A stretch of DNA of 64,000 nt from Protostelium mycophagum (GCA_002081555.1 KV921172.1:1-64000); one strand, 5' to 3'. Positions 23,673 to 35,100 are shown, counted from the first letter of the stretch. Notes: a model not told the origin generated them from the sequence alone. Program-made: numbers and translations.

Positions 23673-24947
23673 CTACTCTCTGTTGGCCAATATCTCTTGG
23701 ACGAAATCAAAAATTTTCTTTTGTTCTGGTGGGGCAGAGTTCTTTAGACTCGAGTTACGCCGAGAGCGCGGGCTGAGGTGCACGGCAGATGAGAAAGACA
23801 AGCTGGCTTCTGCATGAACCACTGATGCAAAGAAGGACAGAAAGGCTGGGTGGTGCTCCTCGACGAACGTGTCGTTGGGAGCCTGTCGTCGTGCTTTCGT
23901 GGCGATGTCTTTGAGGACTTTGGAGGCCGCGACTTGTGTCATGAAGACGTGTGTTGGTGTAGTTTCTGCGAAATTTCAGACTTGGTTTATTGTAGTTATG
24001 ATTGTAGATAAAATTGTAGAGAGTCAAATAAATAATAAAATACTCACTCTTTTTGAATATTCCCGCCTTTTGGGGGTCAATCACGGCAGGACACAGCCAG
24101 TGAAAGAATAATAATGAGAGTCCGAAAGGACTGTCTTGTTGATCTGTATCTCCAAACTTTCTGTCCACAGATTGTTGTATCGTTCTAATCATTTGTTTGA
24201 GAAGCCTACGTGGTGTCATTTAGACGTTAAGAGGGAAATGTAAAACCGTCAATTAGTCACTCACGGCGGACAATCTTTGGCTTCTGTCGATATAGTGCGT
24301 AAGAACACCTCTACTCCTGTTATGACCTTCTTATTTCTTATTGCCTCGTCATCCTTCGATTTCGCGGTACTCTCTAATGTTTTCAACATTGGTGTGAGGA
24401 TCTTTCGCAGAAAGTCCACACTCTGCTCTCGATTTAAAATTTGGTTCAAGAGGGTCTTGTTAAAACTGTCTTCACGGAAGAGCAGGTGAATGTTATCTGG
24501 AAGAATGTCAGAAACCCCGATGGTGTCGAAGACTCACTAGTGACGGCGACCTCATGGTCCGCGATGTTCATGAGGAGGAGACTGATTCTATCTTGTGATA
24601 CATAATAATCGATGAGGTGTTGGCCAAGAAGTGTCTGTTTCTCCGGTGGGAGTTGATTGGCCAAGATATAGATCGGCCGTAAGTCGCAATTTAACAGCCC
24701 CTGAACCCATTAAGAACATGGAAGCAGGTTCACGTCTCCTCACCACAAAAAATCCAAGATCTTCTGGTTTCGCACCATTCATATGAGGAACCCAAAGATC
24801 GTGCTCTGATACTACTCTTCTTGGAATATGACCGGTGGATCCTCTATGTTCCAATAATGCACCACTTGAAGATAACCGAGGTCTCACATTACTTCTACTG
24901 ATCGTCCTGTCCATAAGCATTGGTGATGTGGGTGCGCTGGACGCCAT
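23673..24947 (-). CDS. RasGAP-domain protein
   Basis: Probable GTPase-activating protein for Ras-like GTPases. N-terminal Ser-rich head from the ATG at 24947 (MASSAPTSPMLMDRTISRSN). RasGAP segments follow in family order: LIDYYVSQDRISLLLMNIAD, then FNKTLLNQILNREQSVDFLR, then DSPFGLSLLFFHWLCPAVID (equivalent to the FLRFICPAI helix) and VAASKVLKDIATKARRQAP. It ends KKIFDFVQEILANRE. The arginine-finger loop lies in a poorly resolved exon junction near 24480-24560 and I cannot confirm the finger. About six exons and 400 residues, so shorter than multi-domain metazoan RasGAPs. Confidence 0.75.
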
Positions 24948-25445
24948 GGTCTTGTATGGCGTTTAGAAACAGAGAATTTCTCTCTAACACCTTATCACCT
25001 TACCGCTGTCACTAACACCGTGTTGACATAAACCGTAACAGTTTTTCCTCGCTGTTCTTGGGCAAGAAAGGCTCCAAATGCGTCGATGTAACCTCTTAGG
25101 TTTGTTTTCTACTTGAAATGCTCAAGAGAAAGAGAGCTACAGACGAGAAAGCAACAGTCTTTTGTTCCGTAGTAGTGATACGAAATACTACCATACTTAG
25201 GACATACAAAGCATGGCAGTGGCATTGTCCGGTGCTGCACACAACCTGTATATCTATCTCGGGGTTGCAACTGAGGGTGATTATGCGGTAAGGTGGTGGT
25301 GTTAACCATGACTTCCATGGGACTTTTCGAAGTGTCTTGTGGCATTGCGTCGCCGAACTCGCCCCACAAATATCCGGAATTTTGGGATGTTATTTTCTTG
25401 TGAAATTTTTTTGGCAGGAGATCCACACAGTTTTATTCTTCACTG
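24948..25445. other. Intergenic spacer with possible ALDH-tail duplicate
   Basis: Lies between the RasGAP start and the ALDH stop. On the minus strand, about 25020-25095 resembles the last coding bases and 3' end of ALDH: GCCCAAGAACAGCGAGG against GCCCAGTAACAGTGAAG, both followed by AAAACTG. In the copy the frame reads through (YIDAFGAFLAQEQRG). An open frame at 25109-25426 has no known domain. This could be a decayed local duplicate or a small unrecognised gene. Confidence 0.35.
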
Positions 25446-27903
25446 TTACTGGGCGAGGAACAGCGCGTGGATGCGGTCAAAGTAGAGGTAGGCGACGAGA
25501 AGCAATATGAGACCGAGTATAAATCTGAGAGACGGATTGGGTTGGTTCATGCTGTGGACGAACTTCACGATGCTCAAGTTGAAAGGGGTGTAAGGGGGGA
25601 AGCGGACGTACACGTCCGGTGCGGAGGTGCGTTGTAGAATGGATCTTTGGTGTGTGACTGTGAGGTTTCAGTGAATGTGGGTAATGGAGACTTACATAGA
25701 AGGAATGTTTGGAGGCCATTGTAAGAGCCGACACCACTTTCGCCCACTGCAAAAATCAATAACAAATCGTTTTAATGAAGTGTGACTTGAAAATTTTTCT
25801 GCGTATTTTGATGCCTCTACTAAACAAGGAAATATTACAACTTGAAACTGAATTAAAGGACTTCTAAGCACGTGATATTTGTCGTAGAATCTTCCCAGAA
25901 AACCTCACCCCCACCAAAAGGTAGATCCCTGCAGATCACGTGATTTACGGTCTCGTTAATACCACCCCCTCCAGAGCTGGTGTTTTTCAAGATAAATTCC
26001 TGACGTAAGTTCAGTTTTCGTGAGTTGTCTCGACTTCCAGGAATTTTCGCCGAGTCTTTGATGATGTCACGTGACTCACCCTGGTGTTGCTATCGTTACT
26101 GAATATATACAGAGCTAAGGGCTTGGGTCGATCTTTGATGATCTTCAACGCTGATCTCAGATCATCATAAGGGATGACGGGGAGAAGAGGTCCAAAGATC
26201 TCCTCCTGCATCAATTTGGAATCCAAGTTGGGATTGGCCACGATGGTAGGTTGGTGATAATGTGCGGCCTCATCACTGTCTCCTCCAAAATAGATATTCT
26301 GCTTCTGGTCTGGGTTGGATGAGTTGCCGATGATCATGAACATTCATTACCTTTAAGGAGGGACGCGATTCTTTGAACATGTCTGGCAAGTGTTAAAACA
26401 AAAAGGCATGGACAAACAAAAATGTATGCACCCTGTGGGACTTGAACCCACGCTCCCGAAGGAACCGCCGCCTTAAGACGGCGCCTTAACCAACTCGGCC
26501 AAAGGTGCTTGATGTTTGGGCGTTTTTCGACCAATTAAAAAATCATTAAAGATATGCCTACCTCGAGTTGATTATTTTACCATAGTCCTTGCTGTTCTTC
26601 GTGTCTGCTCCATAAAACTGCTTAATCTGCTTGACTGCCTCTGCCATGAACTTATCGTATGTATTCCTCTTTGCGAGGATGTAGTCGGGGGCAACACAGG
26701 TTTGACCTTCAAAATATTATTCGAGAACATCACGATATTGTTTTCTGTGCATCTACAACTTTGTAGAACTCTTACCGCAGTTCAAGAATTTTCCCCAGAC
26801 TAAGCGTTTGGCAGCTGTCGTGATATCGATAGTGTCATCTAATATGACAGGTGATTTCCCGCCTAATTCCAATGTGGTCTGTGGTGACGTCATCACATGT
26901 CACGCTGACATTTTCGACAGGAGACGACTTACAGGAGTTAGGTATTCTGCGGCAGCGCGGGCCACCACTTTTGCCACGGTTCCGTTACCGGTGTACATGA
27001 TGTGGTCAAACCTTTGTTTCAATAATTCAGTAGTTTCTTCAACACCTATTTACTTCAGCAGTTATAGACAAGCATTTTTTTCATTCAAATTATTTTTTTT
27101 GGCGGGAAAATCGCACAGACAATTTATTCTAAAATAAAATAGAATACCTCCGGAAATCACACAGAACAGCTTTGAATCCAAATATTTGGGAATGAGCTCC
27201 GCCAAGTTGACCGCAGTGTGAGAGCTCACCTTAACGTGTCATTTCCGTCAATAACCGTGACGCGACACGTCCAAATACCTCGCTTGGCTTCAAGACGACC
27301 GCATTACCGGCGGCGATGGCACCGACGAGAGGCTTCAGAAGCAACGAGACGGGGTAGTTCCACGGTGAGATCATGAGGACAACACCGAGAGGTTCTCTAA
27401 TGATGAAGGCTTTTCCTTTTGTATTGTGAGACAATGATATGGAAGTATTGCGGTGATGAAAATGAGACAAAGAATTGCTCATACCTGGTGCCATAGTCAT
27501 GGGAACGATACGTGTCTCAGGCTTCACCCAATTGCTAATGCTAGATAATGCATTGTCTATTTCGCTCACCGTAAAGTCGATCTCGCCTGGACGTCCATCA
27601 ACACATACTTTTGAGATCATGTCTTACTCAACACAAGGAGTTGGTCCATGCGTAGATCATTTTTTAATCCTTCCGACCACTGATAATGTGAGTAAAAGAA
27701 GTCCCCCTCCCATTGGACGACAATGTGTTGAAGTGAAAGATTTGACTGACCTGAATGCGATTCTCCAGCAGACATCTCTTCAAGTTTTTCAATTGTTGCC
27801 TTCTGTAATCAAGAGATAGAGTCACATTGGTCTCGAAACCAGCACGAATTCCTGCCACGATAGAGGCAATCTCTTTTGTGTCAGTGTGTACGAGTTTGGC
27901 CAT
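25446..27903 (-). CDS. Membrane-anchored aldehyde dehydrogenase (ALDH3-like, fatty-aldehyde type)
   Basis: Oxidises aldehydes to acids with NAD(P). Start ATG at 27903 ([20 protein letters not shown]). Cofactor region: [20 protein letters not shown], then [35 protein letters not shown], then LELGGKSPV-equivalent exon sequence and the catalytic Cys in [16 protein letters not shown]. The C-terminal half has [18 protein letters not shown] and [15 protein letters not shown], then [16 protein letters not shown]. After a 38-nt intron comes [20 protein letters not shown]. It ends in a hydrophobic helix ([16 protein letters not shown]) and HALFLAQ, as in animal ALDH3A2, which is tail-anchored in the ER. 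A 179-nt intron (26383-26561), flanked by a 30-odd-base exon, holds a complete tRNA-Leu on the same strand. AATAAA lies about 10 bases after the stop. Confidence 0.92.
26427..26508 (-). tRNA. tRNA-Leu(AAG), copy 3, nested in ALDH intron
   Basis: Identical 82-base tRNA-Leu(AAG). It lies inside the ALDH intron that splits IINSR from [11 protein letters not shown]: donor GTAGGCATATC at 26561, acceptor ACTTGCCAG at 26383. It has the same orientation as the host gene. The 3' flank ATACATTTTTGTTTG supplies a T-run terminator; the 5' flank AAACATCAA matches copy 1. Confidence 0.97.
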
Positions 27904-28096
27904 GTTTGGTGATTTGTGATTTGTTGTCCGAAATGGTTCAGTTTCTCCGTTTTTCCGTGTAACCAAAACGTAACCGCTGACCGAAGGAAATAAAGTATAA
28001 GAGCAAAGCAAATATCGCGAGACCGTGCAAACGTACATCGCGAAAGTTTATAGAGTATCTGTCTCCTTGAAGGCTGGCTATTGAAGCAATGTACAA

Positions 28097-30838
28097 TTAG
28101 CCTCTAGTTTGTTTGAAAACCGGCACAATGAGCTCTTCATTGATCTGTGATGATGAGATCTTGCAGGTTTGATGATCGTCATAGTCACCTTGGAATTGAT
28201 GTACTGATTGAGCAGCAACTTCAACTCGTCATTTTGTTTTCTGATTGCGTCTGTTTCCTTCAGAAGGTCTGCTCTGGCCACCAAAACTTGATTGTATTTT
28301 GACAACTCTCTCTCCAATAACTGAATGATTCAGTCCCGCCAAAATCTCAGTTTGAAATTTGAATTACCTCCCAGGATTCGTATGTTTTATCGGGAACGAC
28401 ATTCCCCAGCCGTTGCCAGTATTCTTTCTCTACAATTTTCTGCAATCTCTCCTCTTTCTCCTCGTTTGATGTTGTCAGATTTTCTATGGCAACTGAAACG
28501 TATCAGAAAATTCATGGAAAATTTGTCGGAACCTTCTTTGATTTTGACTTGATGATCTTTCACGAATGATTTCAACGCTGAGATGGCTTCATTTGGAGGA
28601 ATTAATAGCAGTCTGTCGTCTTGTTTGTAATCATTTTTCACAAAGTAGCTGATGAGCGACTCTATGGCCGTAGGAGTCTCCACGCCGAGTACTTTTAAGA
28701 TGGAATTCACCGTGATGAGGTCTTGCTCATCTGGTTTTATGCCATTGACGACATTTTTAATCTTGTCCTCAACCTTTCAAATATTAGAATTTTGTTTGAT
28801 GTATAGGTCCTCTTCATCGTAGTTTACGTCAAAAAGTCGTGTTTCTTTGATGACAAATTATTGACAAAAATCCCACCAAAAAGCCGCCTTCATCGCAGAG
28901 CATCTGCAACAGAGGTTTCATCTCTTCTGCTTGAAGAGGATTGTACGCAGCCCTCTGTGCGTTAATGTTCACCAGTGTCGGAGAACTTCTGATTCCCACG
29001 TGCGGGTCGGCGATGGCAAAGATGTTCTCTGGATAAGGTTAACGTCTGGAGAATGAAGTCATTTACAACGGGACAACAACAGATTATTTGATACCTGAGG
29101 GTGGAAACCACAACAGTCCCAATTGTTGTTCAGCGATGATCTTATCTCCTTGCAGCAGCTTCTTCACCAATTCTGCCACTCGTTCTTCGTTCATGCCCCA
29201 AATCTTTGAGATGTTTCAATCGAATGTGAAGTTGTAGACGGGTATATACCTCCTTGTACTTCCTGTGGTCTTTTTCTTGGAAATTTTTAAATGTGGCTTG
29301 AAGGTCTTTATATTGATCCGTGGTTCTCTTATACTCTTCAGTGAGCTCAACATTCTTTTGTCTATACTTCTTATCATTCTTTTCGTACCTGGAAATTTCA
29401 GGGGAATTTCAAAATCAAGGGATAAACTTGCGTCACATGTGAAACGAATCTCTCACCTCGCTTTCAGTGTCGAACCCATGTCTTGCAACCTATTGATCTT
29501 CTTCTTCTGTTGCTGAATGAGTTGTGTGTGTTCCAGCGATCTCTCTTCGAGAAGGCGAAAATTGTGTGTTAATTTCTCGTGATTCAGTTGAAAGGTGGCC
29601 TTCATGACTTGCAAGTGTTGCTCCAGCGTCTGTATCTCTGTCTCGAGCTTGATTTTGAGCTCGTTGTACTCTTCCGCTTCTATAGTCTGCAGCGTCTCGA
29701 TCTGTTGCCGTGACTCTTCATCTCTTTCTTGTCTTTGATCTGCAAAGCGAAGCTCTTTTGTTCTGCGTTCCTCATATAATACCTGCCATGATTAATTCTT
29801 TATGATATACAATCGCATTGATGATAAAATTGATTTTTAAATATTATTTTTGGATGCAAAAATCTTACTTCTATACTGTCAGCGTTTGACTTCCTCAACA
29901 CTTGACGCTCTTCTAAAAATGAATTCTCGACACCGTTTAACTCAGATTCATACGAGTTAACCAGAAATTTGACCTGAAGTCATCAGAACAAGTTGTAAAG
30001 GGGTTCTTATTACTTGAGCCCTCATTTTAGCGATGAGACGGTCGATGTCGTCTGCTTGTTTGGCAAGTGTCTTTACATATTCTTCTTCTTTTACTTTAAT
30101 ATCACCTACATATTCCTTGATGAGCTTGTCTTTCGATGCGACAACCTGCATGACATCTTAAAATTCGAAATCTACCTGTCGACGCTGGATCTTTGAGAAT
30201 ACCAAAAAATTGAACACAGTTGAATCATTCGTCACAAATGACGCACCTCTTCACACGTTGCTTTGACTTCTGCGATTGCATTTCTCAGATCTTCTGGAAC
30301 TTCTTTTGCCTCAACGATCTGCCATCTTTCCAATATGCTCTCGTTTGTCACATCGCTCTCCTTCTTTTCTTCGGCACGACGAGCAGCTAATTCTGCAGCT
30401 CTTTTCTTCTGTTCTTCTATTCTGACCTACTGTTGTCAGAGTTCAATCAAACATTACAAAGCTGTCCTTTCGCAGTAAATGATTTTTGTGTGAAAATGAG
30501 CAGCTGATCATCACCTCTTCCGTTTGTGTGATCCAGGCTCTGACACTTGCGACATCCTGGAGGCCAGTCTCTAATACCGCAGTGAACCCTTTCCTACTGT
30601 CTTTGATTTGTTTTTTAGCCTTCTCTCCTGTGCCTGCTGTTGGTTCGACATCCTCTTCATTTTGTTTGGGAGCGTCTTAATATCATCAGTCATTTTGAGT
30701 CGATCATGACTTACTGAGGAGTTCGGGATTGAGTGCCTTCCTCTTTGCATCCATTCGAGCCGCAATGCGAGCTCTTCTATTGTTTATCCTCTCCTCTCGC
30801 TCAGAGTGATTAGCAACCATGAAGCCGCGGTTAGACAT
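28097..30838 (-). CDS. DRC1: Dynein regulatory complex subunit 1 (DRC1/CCDC164)
   Basis: A structural subunit of the nexin-dynein regulatory complex of motile axonemes. Start ATG at 30838 (MSNRGFMVANHSEREERINN), followed by the DRC1-type RRARIAARMDAKRKA helix. A long run of charged coiled coil follows: EKAKKQIKDSRKGFTAVLET, AARRAEEKKESDVTN, and WQIVEAKEVPEDLRNAIAEV. The middle has SYESELNGVENSFLEERQVL, LEERSLEHTQLIQQQKKKIN and RKYKEIWGMNEERVAELVKK. The C-terminal segment has FLVEDKIKNVVNGIKPDEQD and the closing LLNQYINSK...INEELIVP, where other DRC1 proteins also end. About twelve exons and 700 residues. Its presence implies the organism builds motile cilia at some stage. Confidence 0.88.
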
Positions 30839-31217
30839 TTTGGGATTGTGAAGTTGACTTGGTGTGATGATTGTCTAAAAATACTCTCCGATCACGTGAT
30901 CTAATTTCCGGCTCATGACGGAACTGTGCAATAAAATTTTAGCACGCCAAGAAATTTTTGACTTTCGGTGTTATATGGTGTTTTTTTGCAACAATTGAAG
31001 CTTGCTTGTTGCCTTTATATAACAACAGAACCTAATGCAAAATCAACATATCTTGTCTCTTTTCTCTAAATTGCATGGTGATTTTGATTTGCTTCTCTTT
31101 ATTAGACTTTCTTTCTGCCATGGTTTTTCTGTGGTATTGTCTTTCCTTGCTCTTGTTGCAGACTTTTGGATGCTGGCACCCATAAGGTTGACTATCACCA
31201 CAAAAAAACAAAATGTA
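30839..31217. other. Spacer upstream of DRC1
   Basis: No gene is seen. It contains GATCACGTGATC near 30891, upstream of the DRC1 start, and T-rich low-complexity sequence leading into the truncated tRNA. Confidence 0.4.
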
Positions 31218-31238
31218 TGCACCCTGTGGGACTTGAAC
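31218..31238 (-). tRNA. tRNA-Leu(AAG), copy 4, truncated by gap
   Basis: The 3' end of the same tRNA-Leu (T arm and acceptor strand), with the shared 3' flank ATACATTTTGTTTT, runs directly into the N gap. The rest of the tRNA must lie in the gap. Confidence 0.85.
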
Positions 31239-31338
31239 NNNNNNNNNNNNNNNNNNNNNNNNNNNNNNNNNNNNNNNNNNNNNNNNNNNNNNNNNNNNNN
31301 NNNNNNNNNNNNNNNNNNNNNNNNNNNNNNNNNNNNNN
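31239..31338. other. Assembly gap, exactly 100 N
   Basis: A run of 100 N, a conventional length for a gap of unknown size. It begins inside a repeated tRNA-Leu and ends inside an intron of eEF2, whose remaining coding sequence is absent from the window. Confidence 0.99.
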
Positions 31339-31502
31339 AATGTTGCAGATGATTAGGATAAAGACATACCGTGGTCGACGTGAGCGATGACTGACATGTT
31401 GCGGATGTTGGTCGGCGTGTCCATGATCTGGCGCATCTGTTCCACGGTGAAGTTCACCTTCAAATCTTCAGTTGACGGTCAAGTCACGAGCTTCTCACCA
31501 TT
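31339..31502 (-). CDS. eEF2: Translation elongation factor 2 (eEF2), 5' end only
   Basis: The GTPase that moves tRNA and mRNA through the ribosome. The ATG at 31502-31500 is immediately followed by an intron (GTGAGAAGC...TTGAAG). The next exon completes [19 protein letters not shown] and [12 protein letters not shown], the invariant eEF2 N-terminus with the G1 region beginning at AHVDHG. A second donor, GTATGTC, follows directly after HVDHG. The remaining roughly 800 residues should lie further left but are replaced by the N gap and then unrelated sequence, so the gene is truncated by assembly rather than by mutation. The phase-0 intron right after the start codon is distinctive. Confidence 0.9.
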
Positions 31503-32121
31503 TGTTCTGACTTGTTTTGACTGTTTCGGGTGTGTTCTAAAGATTGCTTTGCAACCAGACTCTTTATCTTAGTTGCACTTCAATGCTCTTTGTTATGTTT
31601 ATTGCACAGAGCAGGCTCTGCCTTCGCTGAACACCATTTTTTGAATTATACTTGGTTTATTCTGTACGATTGTTCACCTGTTGTCTCGGTAATAACCACA
31701 AAAATCCAAATAATTCCGGATGGACCCATTCTCATTCGAGAATGATCACTTCTGGAAATGGAAATGGCGACAATCTTACCCCAATGAATAATAGAAGAGA
31801 AGGAGGTGCATTGAGGTCTCTTGGGAAAATTTCAAGTTGTGCAACATCAGATCGATTTGAATGAGAATGGATAATGATTTTGTCTTCGCCGAAGATAAAA
31901 TTCTTCACCGAATGGATAGTTGTAGATACGCATGATATTTTAATATTTATCTCCCAATTGAATAAAGGCGTGCACACAAGAACTCGTTGTAGTCAAGAGA
32001 GCGTGCGAGATGGTGGTCCATCAACAAATCATTGTTTGAGCCACGAGAACAATGAAGATTCTCACAATTTGATCCCCTCAGTAATCAGAAGCCATTATGA
32101 TGGGAAGTTTCTTGAACTTTT
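31503..32121. other. Intergenic spacer, about 620 bases
   Basis: Upstream of eEF2 and downstream of DOCK. It probably holds the eEF2 promoter. No recognisable gene; open frames on both strands are short and featureless. TTTTTTGAATTATAC-like AT-rich sequence near 31640 is unremarkable. Confidence 0.4.
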
Positions 32122-35100
32122 TTATTCTATTTGACAAGCTTCGAGAATATTTGTTCTCATTGTGGTGAAAAATGTCTCGAGTTTGTTCTGAAGGCCCTTC
32201 ATGCCTGGTGGACACAGCTTGGAGTGATACAGCAGCGCGCTCTCAACGACGTCCATCTGTTTGTGCAGAGCACGCCTCAGTTGCCTTCTTAAAGTGTCAG
32301 GGTACTCTTCCTCTTCTGTGTTCTCTTTACTCAAGAAAGCCTGTTGATACTTTGCAATACCGCCGTTGACTGCCGCGTCGATAACACCTGTAGAAATTTG
32401 AGTTTTGAAAGGATGGATTTGGCGGGAAAATTACCGTTTAGAATCATGGATAATGGGGAGATGTTTACGGCTTCGCTACCGAGGCCCTCCTGCCTCTTCA
32501 GCTCGTCTACTAGATCTGAAATTTCGCTGGTTTTTCTTTCAATGCTATTTATAGCATTCACCAGAGGACTCAATTCGAGTGTCTGAAATTTCCTCAGTTT
32601 TCACGGAAAATTATGAAATTTACCTGAGTTCTCACGATCTGCGCCCTCTTGTACAACGAAGGGAAAATGACCTCTGTGGTGAAATAGGTGTTGTGCAGCC
32701 ACAAGTCCTGAATAATTGAGCCTTGACGTACATTGATGACGTCATCACTCACCGTAAACTCGTTATCGGCTTGCCGCTTGCCTTTTCTGGTTGGTTTTGA
32801 ATACACAAAAAACCTGACCACGTTTCGTTCTTGGAACGTTCTGATCACCGCTGGGACCTTATGACGTCATCACAAGTAATTCACGGTCTACAACGCACCT
32901 TGGAGACGAATTCCGCCTCGGAGATCTTTGTGATCGATTTTTGTTTCTGGGGGGTGATGGCGGATCTTCGTGATGGTCTTTTGGCGATCTCGTGCCCCTT
33001 CAGATGAAATTTGGAAGCCATGGTGGCGACATCCTCCTCTTTACAAGGGGTGACGGTAGTGATCAATAGATCTAATATTTTTAGTGATGGATATAAGGTT
33101 TCGTAGTATTGATAATTAATTGGTTGATTGTAGATGAGAGTAAGTGTAGAAAATTGCAAAATATTTGCACCCTGTGGGACTTGAACCCACGCTCCCGAAG
33201 GAACCGCCGCCTTAAGACGGCGCCTTAACCAACTCGGCCAAAGGTGCTGGATGATGACGTATTTCCACATCACCATTATCAAAAACAAGATATTACGACA
33301 TTAACTTCATCTAAAAATAGACTCACGTTGTCCTGGGCTGTTGATGATCTCTTGTGTTGGCTCAGTCGACTTCAGAAGTTCAGCGGTTGGAAATAATTTT
33401 GTCAATTTCTCTGTAAAATCCGAAGGCTTCTCGAGGGGTTCCCCTCTATACACAAATTCTTTTCCCTGAAAATACTCAGAAAGGGTGGCGAAAATTCCGT
33501 GAAATTTCACCTCCAAATTGGGCGGGAAACCTTTTCCGTAAAACCCGACCCTGAAATATTCTGGCGGAAATCTTGACACATTCTTGATCTTCTCATAAAA
33601 AGATGCCTGTCACTTGTTACCGAGAGGTCCAAGGTTCGATCCCATCCACCGATCATTTTTACCTCTTGTTCTAATAAAGACACATAAGCTGCATAGTCTC
33701 TGTTTTGCTCGACTCTCTTGCGTAATTCGCGGCAAAATTCAATTGCTTTCTCCCAGTAATTTCCTTTATCCAATAAAGTGATACAATTGTGTAGTAATTT
33801 TTCCTGAAAAATTCAGAGCTTTTTCGCGTTGTAGATGTGAATATCTGTCAGTCACCGAGAATAAAAATCCGATATAATATTTCAAATTAAAAAATGTGAA
33901 AACTCACTTTTCTTGCGTAACTCGGTTCCTCAGGAAATTTGAAGGAAAATAGATTGAAAGGTTTTAATATTTCAGGTGACCATGACAACAGATCAGCGTG
34001 TAGTACAAGTGTCAACCCCGCTTCGACAAAATTTCCCGCCATTTCTTGCTGGTTGCAGAGCATGTGGACGTATTTGATGTACGCATCTTTTCGCTCCGTT
34101 TTCTTGAGGTATTCCTGGAAATTTCAATGAATTTTCGTCACGAAATATGCAGAAAAATAGATCTAAGAAACGGTTTGGAAGATTCACTTCGCGTTTTAAA
34201 CGAATTTAAATAAATCATAAATCATAAATCAATCATAAATAAATCATAAATAAATCATGAAGAAATATTAAATAAATATTAAATAAATATTAAATAAATA
34301 AAAGATCACCATGACTTTCATAGTGGCAGCAGTCCTCTCCTGCTGATATTCTTGCCCGTCAGGAAATGTCTTCATCTCGAATAATAATTGTAGAAGGTGT
34401 CTCATACTCGTAAAGAACGGGTGACATTGTTGGTATAGTGCTGGATTAGATTTGGACTTCTCCTCGATTCTTGATCATTCAGAATGTATTTATGTAAATA
34501 TAATGAATGATCTTTCTAGACATAGATGTGAAGAATAAAAGCAGTTTTTGTCGAAATATGTTGTTTGTGGCTTTGTGCTTAACATGATATGTACAAAAAT
34601 AATCAAGTGAAGTTGTAATAAATAATTTATTGTTCGCAAGTATGAGATAACAAATTGCAATTTTTGCAAGACAAAAATACTCTTCGTATAATCTTTCCCG
34701 TCTCATCATAATAAAACCAAACAGACACTCCTCTACAACGCACTCACTCATCGAAAATCTTTTGGTACAGACTTCTATCCACTCTTCCTTGATTTACAAG
34801 CCTATCCAACACATCAATCGTCTGGCTCTCTGTTTTTGACAGCAATCTTCCCACGCGTAGATCTCTGGAATCTTTTGTTCCCAGAACCAGATCGTCGTTC
34901 CCGGAATCGTTGACAATATTCAACTTGAATTCGTTGACTAGAAAGGTGAAGTACATGTCGGATGCCATGTCGTGGATCATCTTGTCAGGGATCTGTCACA
35001 ATGAGTTTCGATACGAAATTTCATTACGGTGATCACGTGACCAAATAAGAGAAATTTCGACGAAAACTAATGATAAGAAGACTTACAATAAATAATGACA

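Noticed and set aside
25109-25426. 105-codon minus-strand frame with several cysteines
   Set aside because: It starts at a non-ATG codon inside the ALDH 3' region and shows no recognisable zinc-binding pattern; kept only as spacer content.
31035-31390. Open frames spanning the N gap
   Set aside because: Translation across unknown bases; no evidence either side.
34479-34751. 90-codon minus-strand frame
   Set aside because: It lies in the roughly 300-nt DOCK intron between QKIFDE and IEEKSKSNPALY; splicing restores a continuous DOCK sequence.
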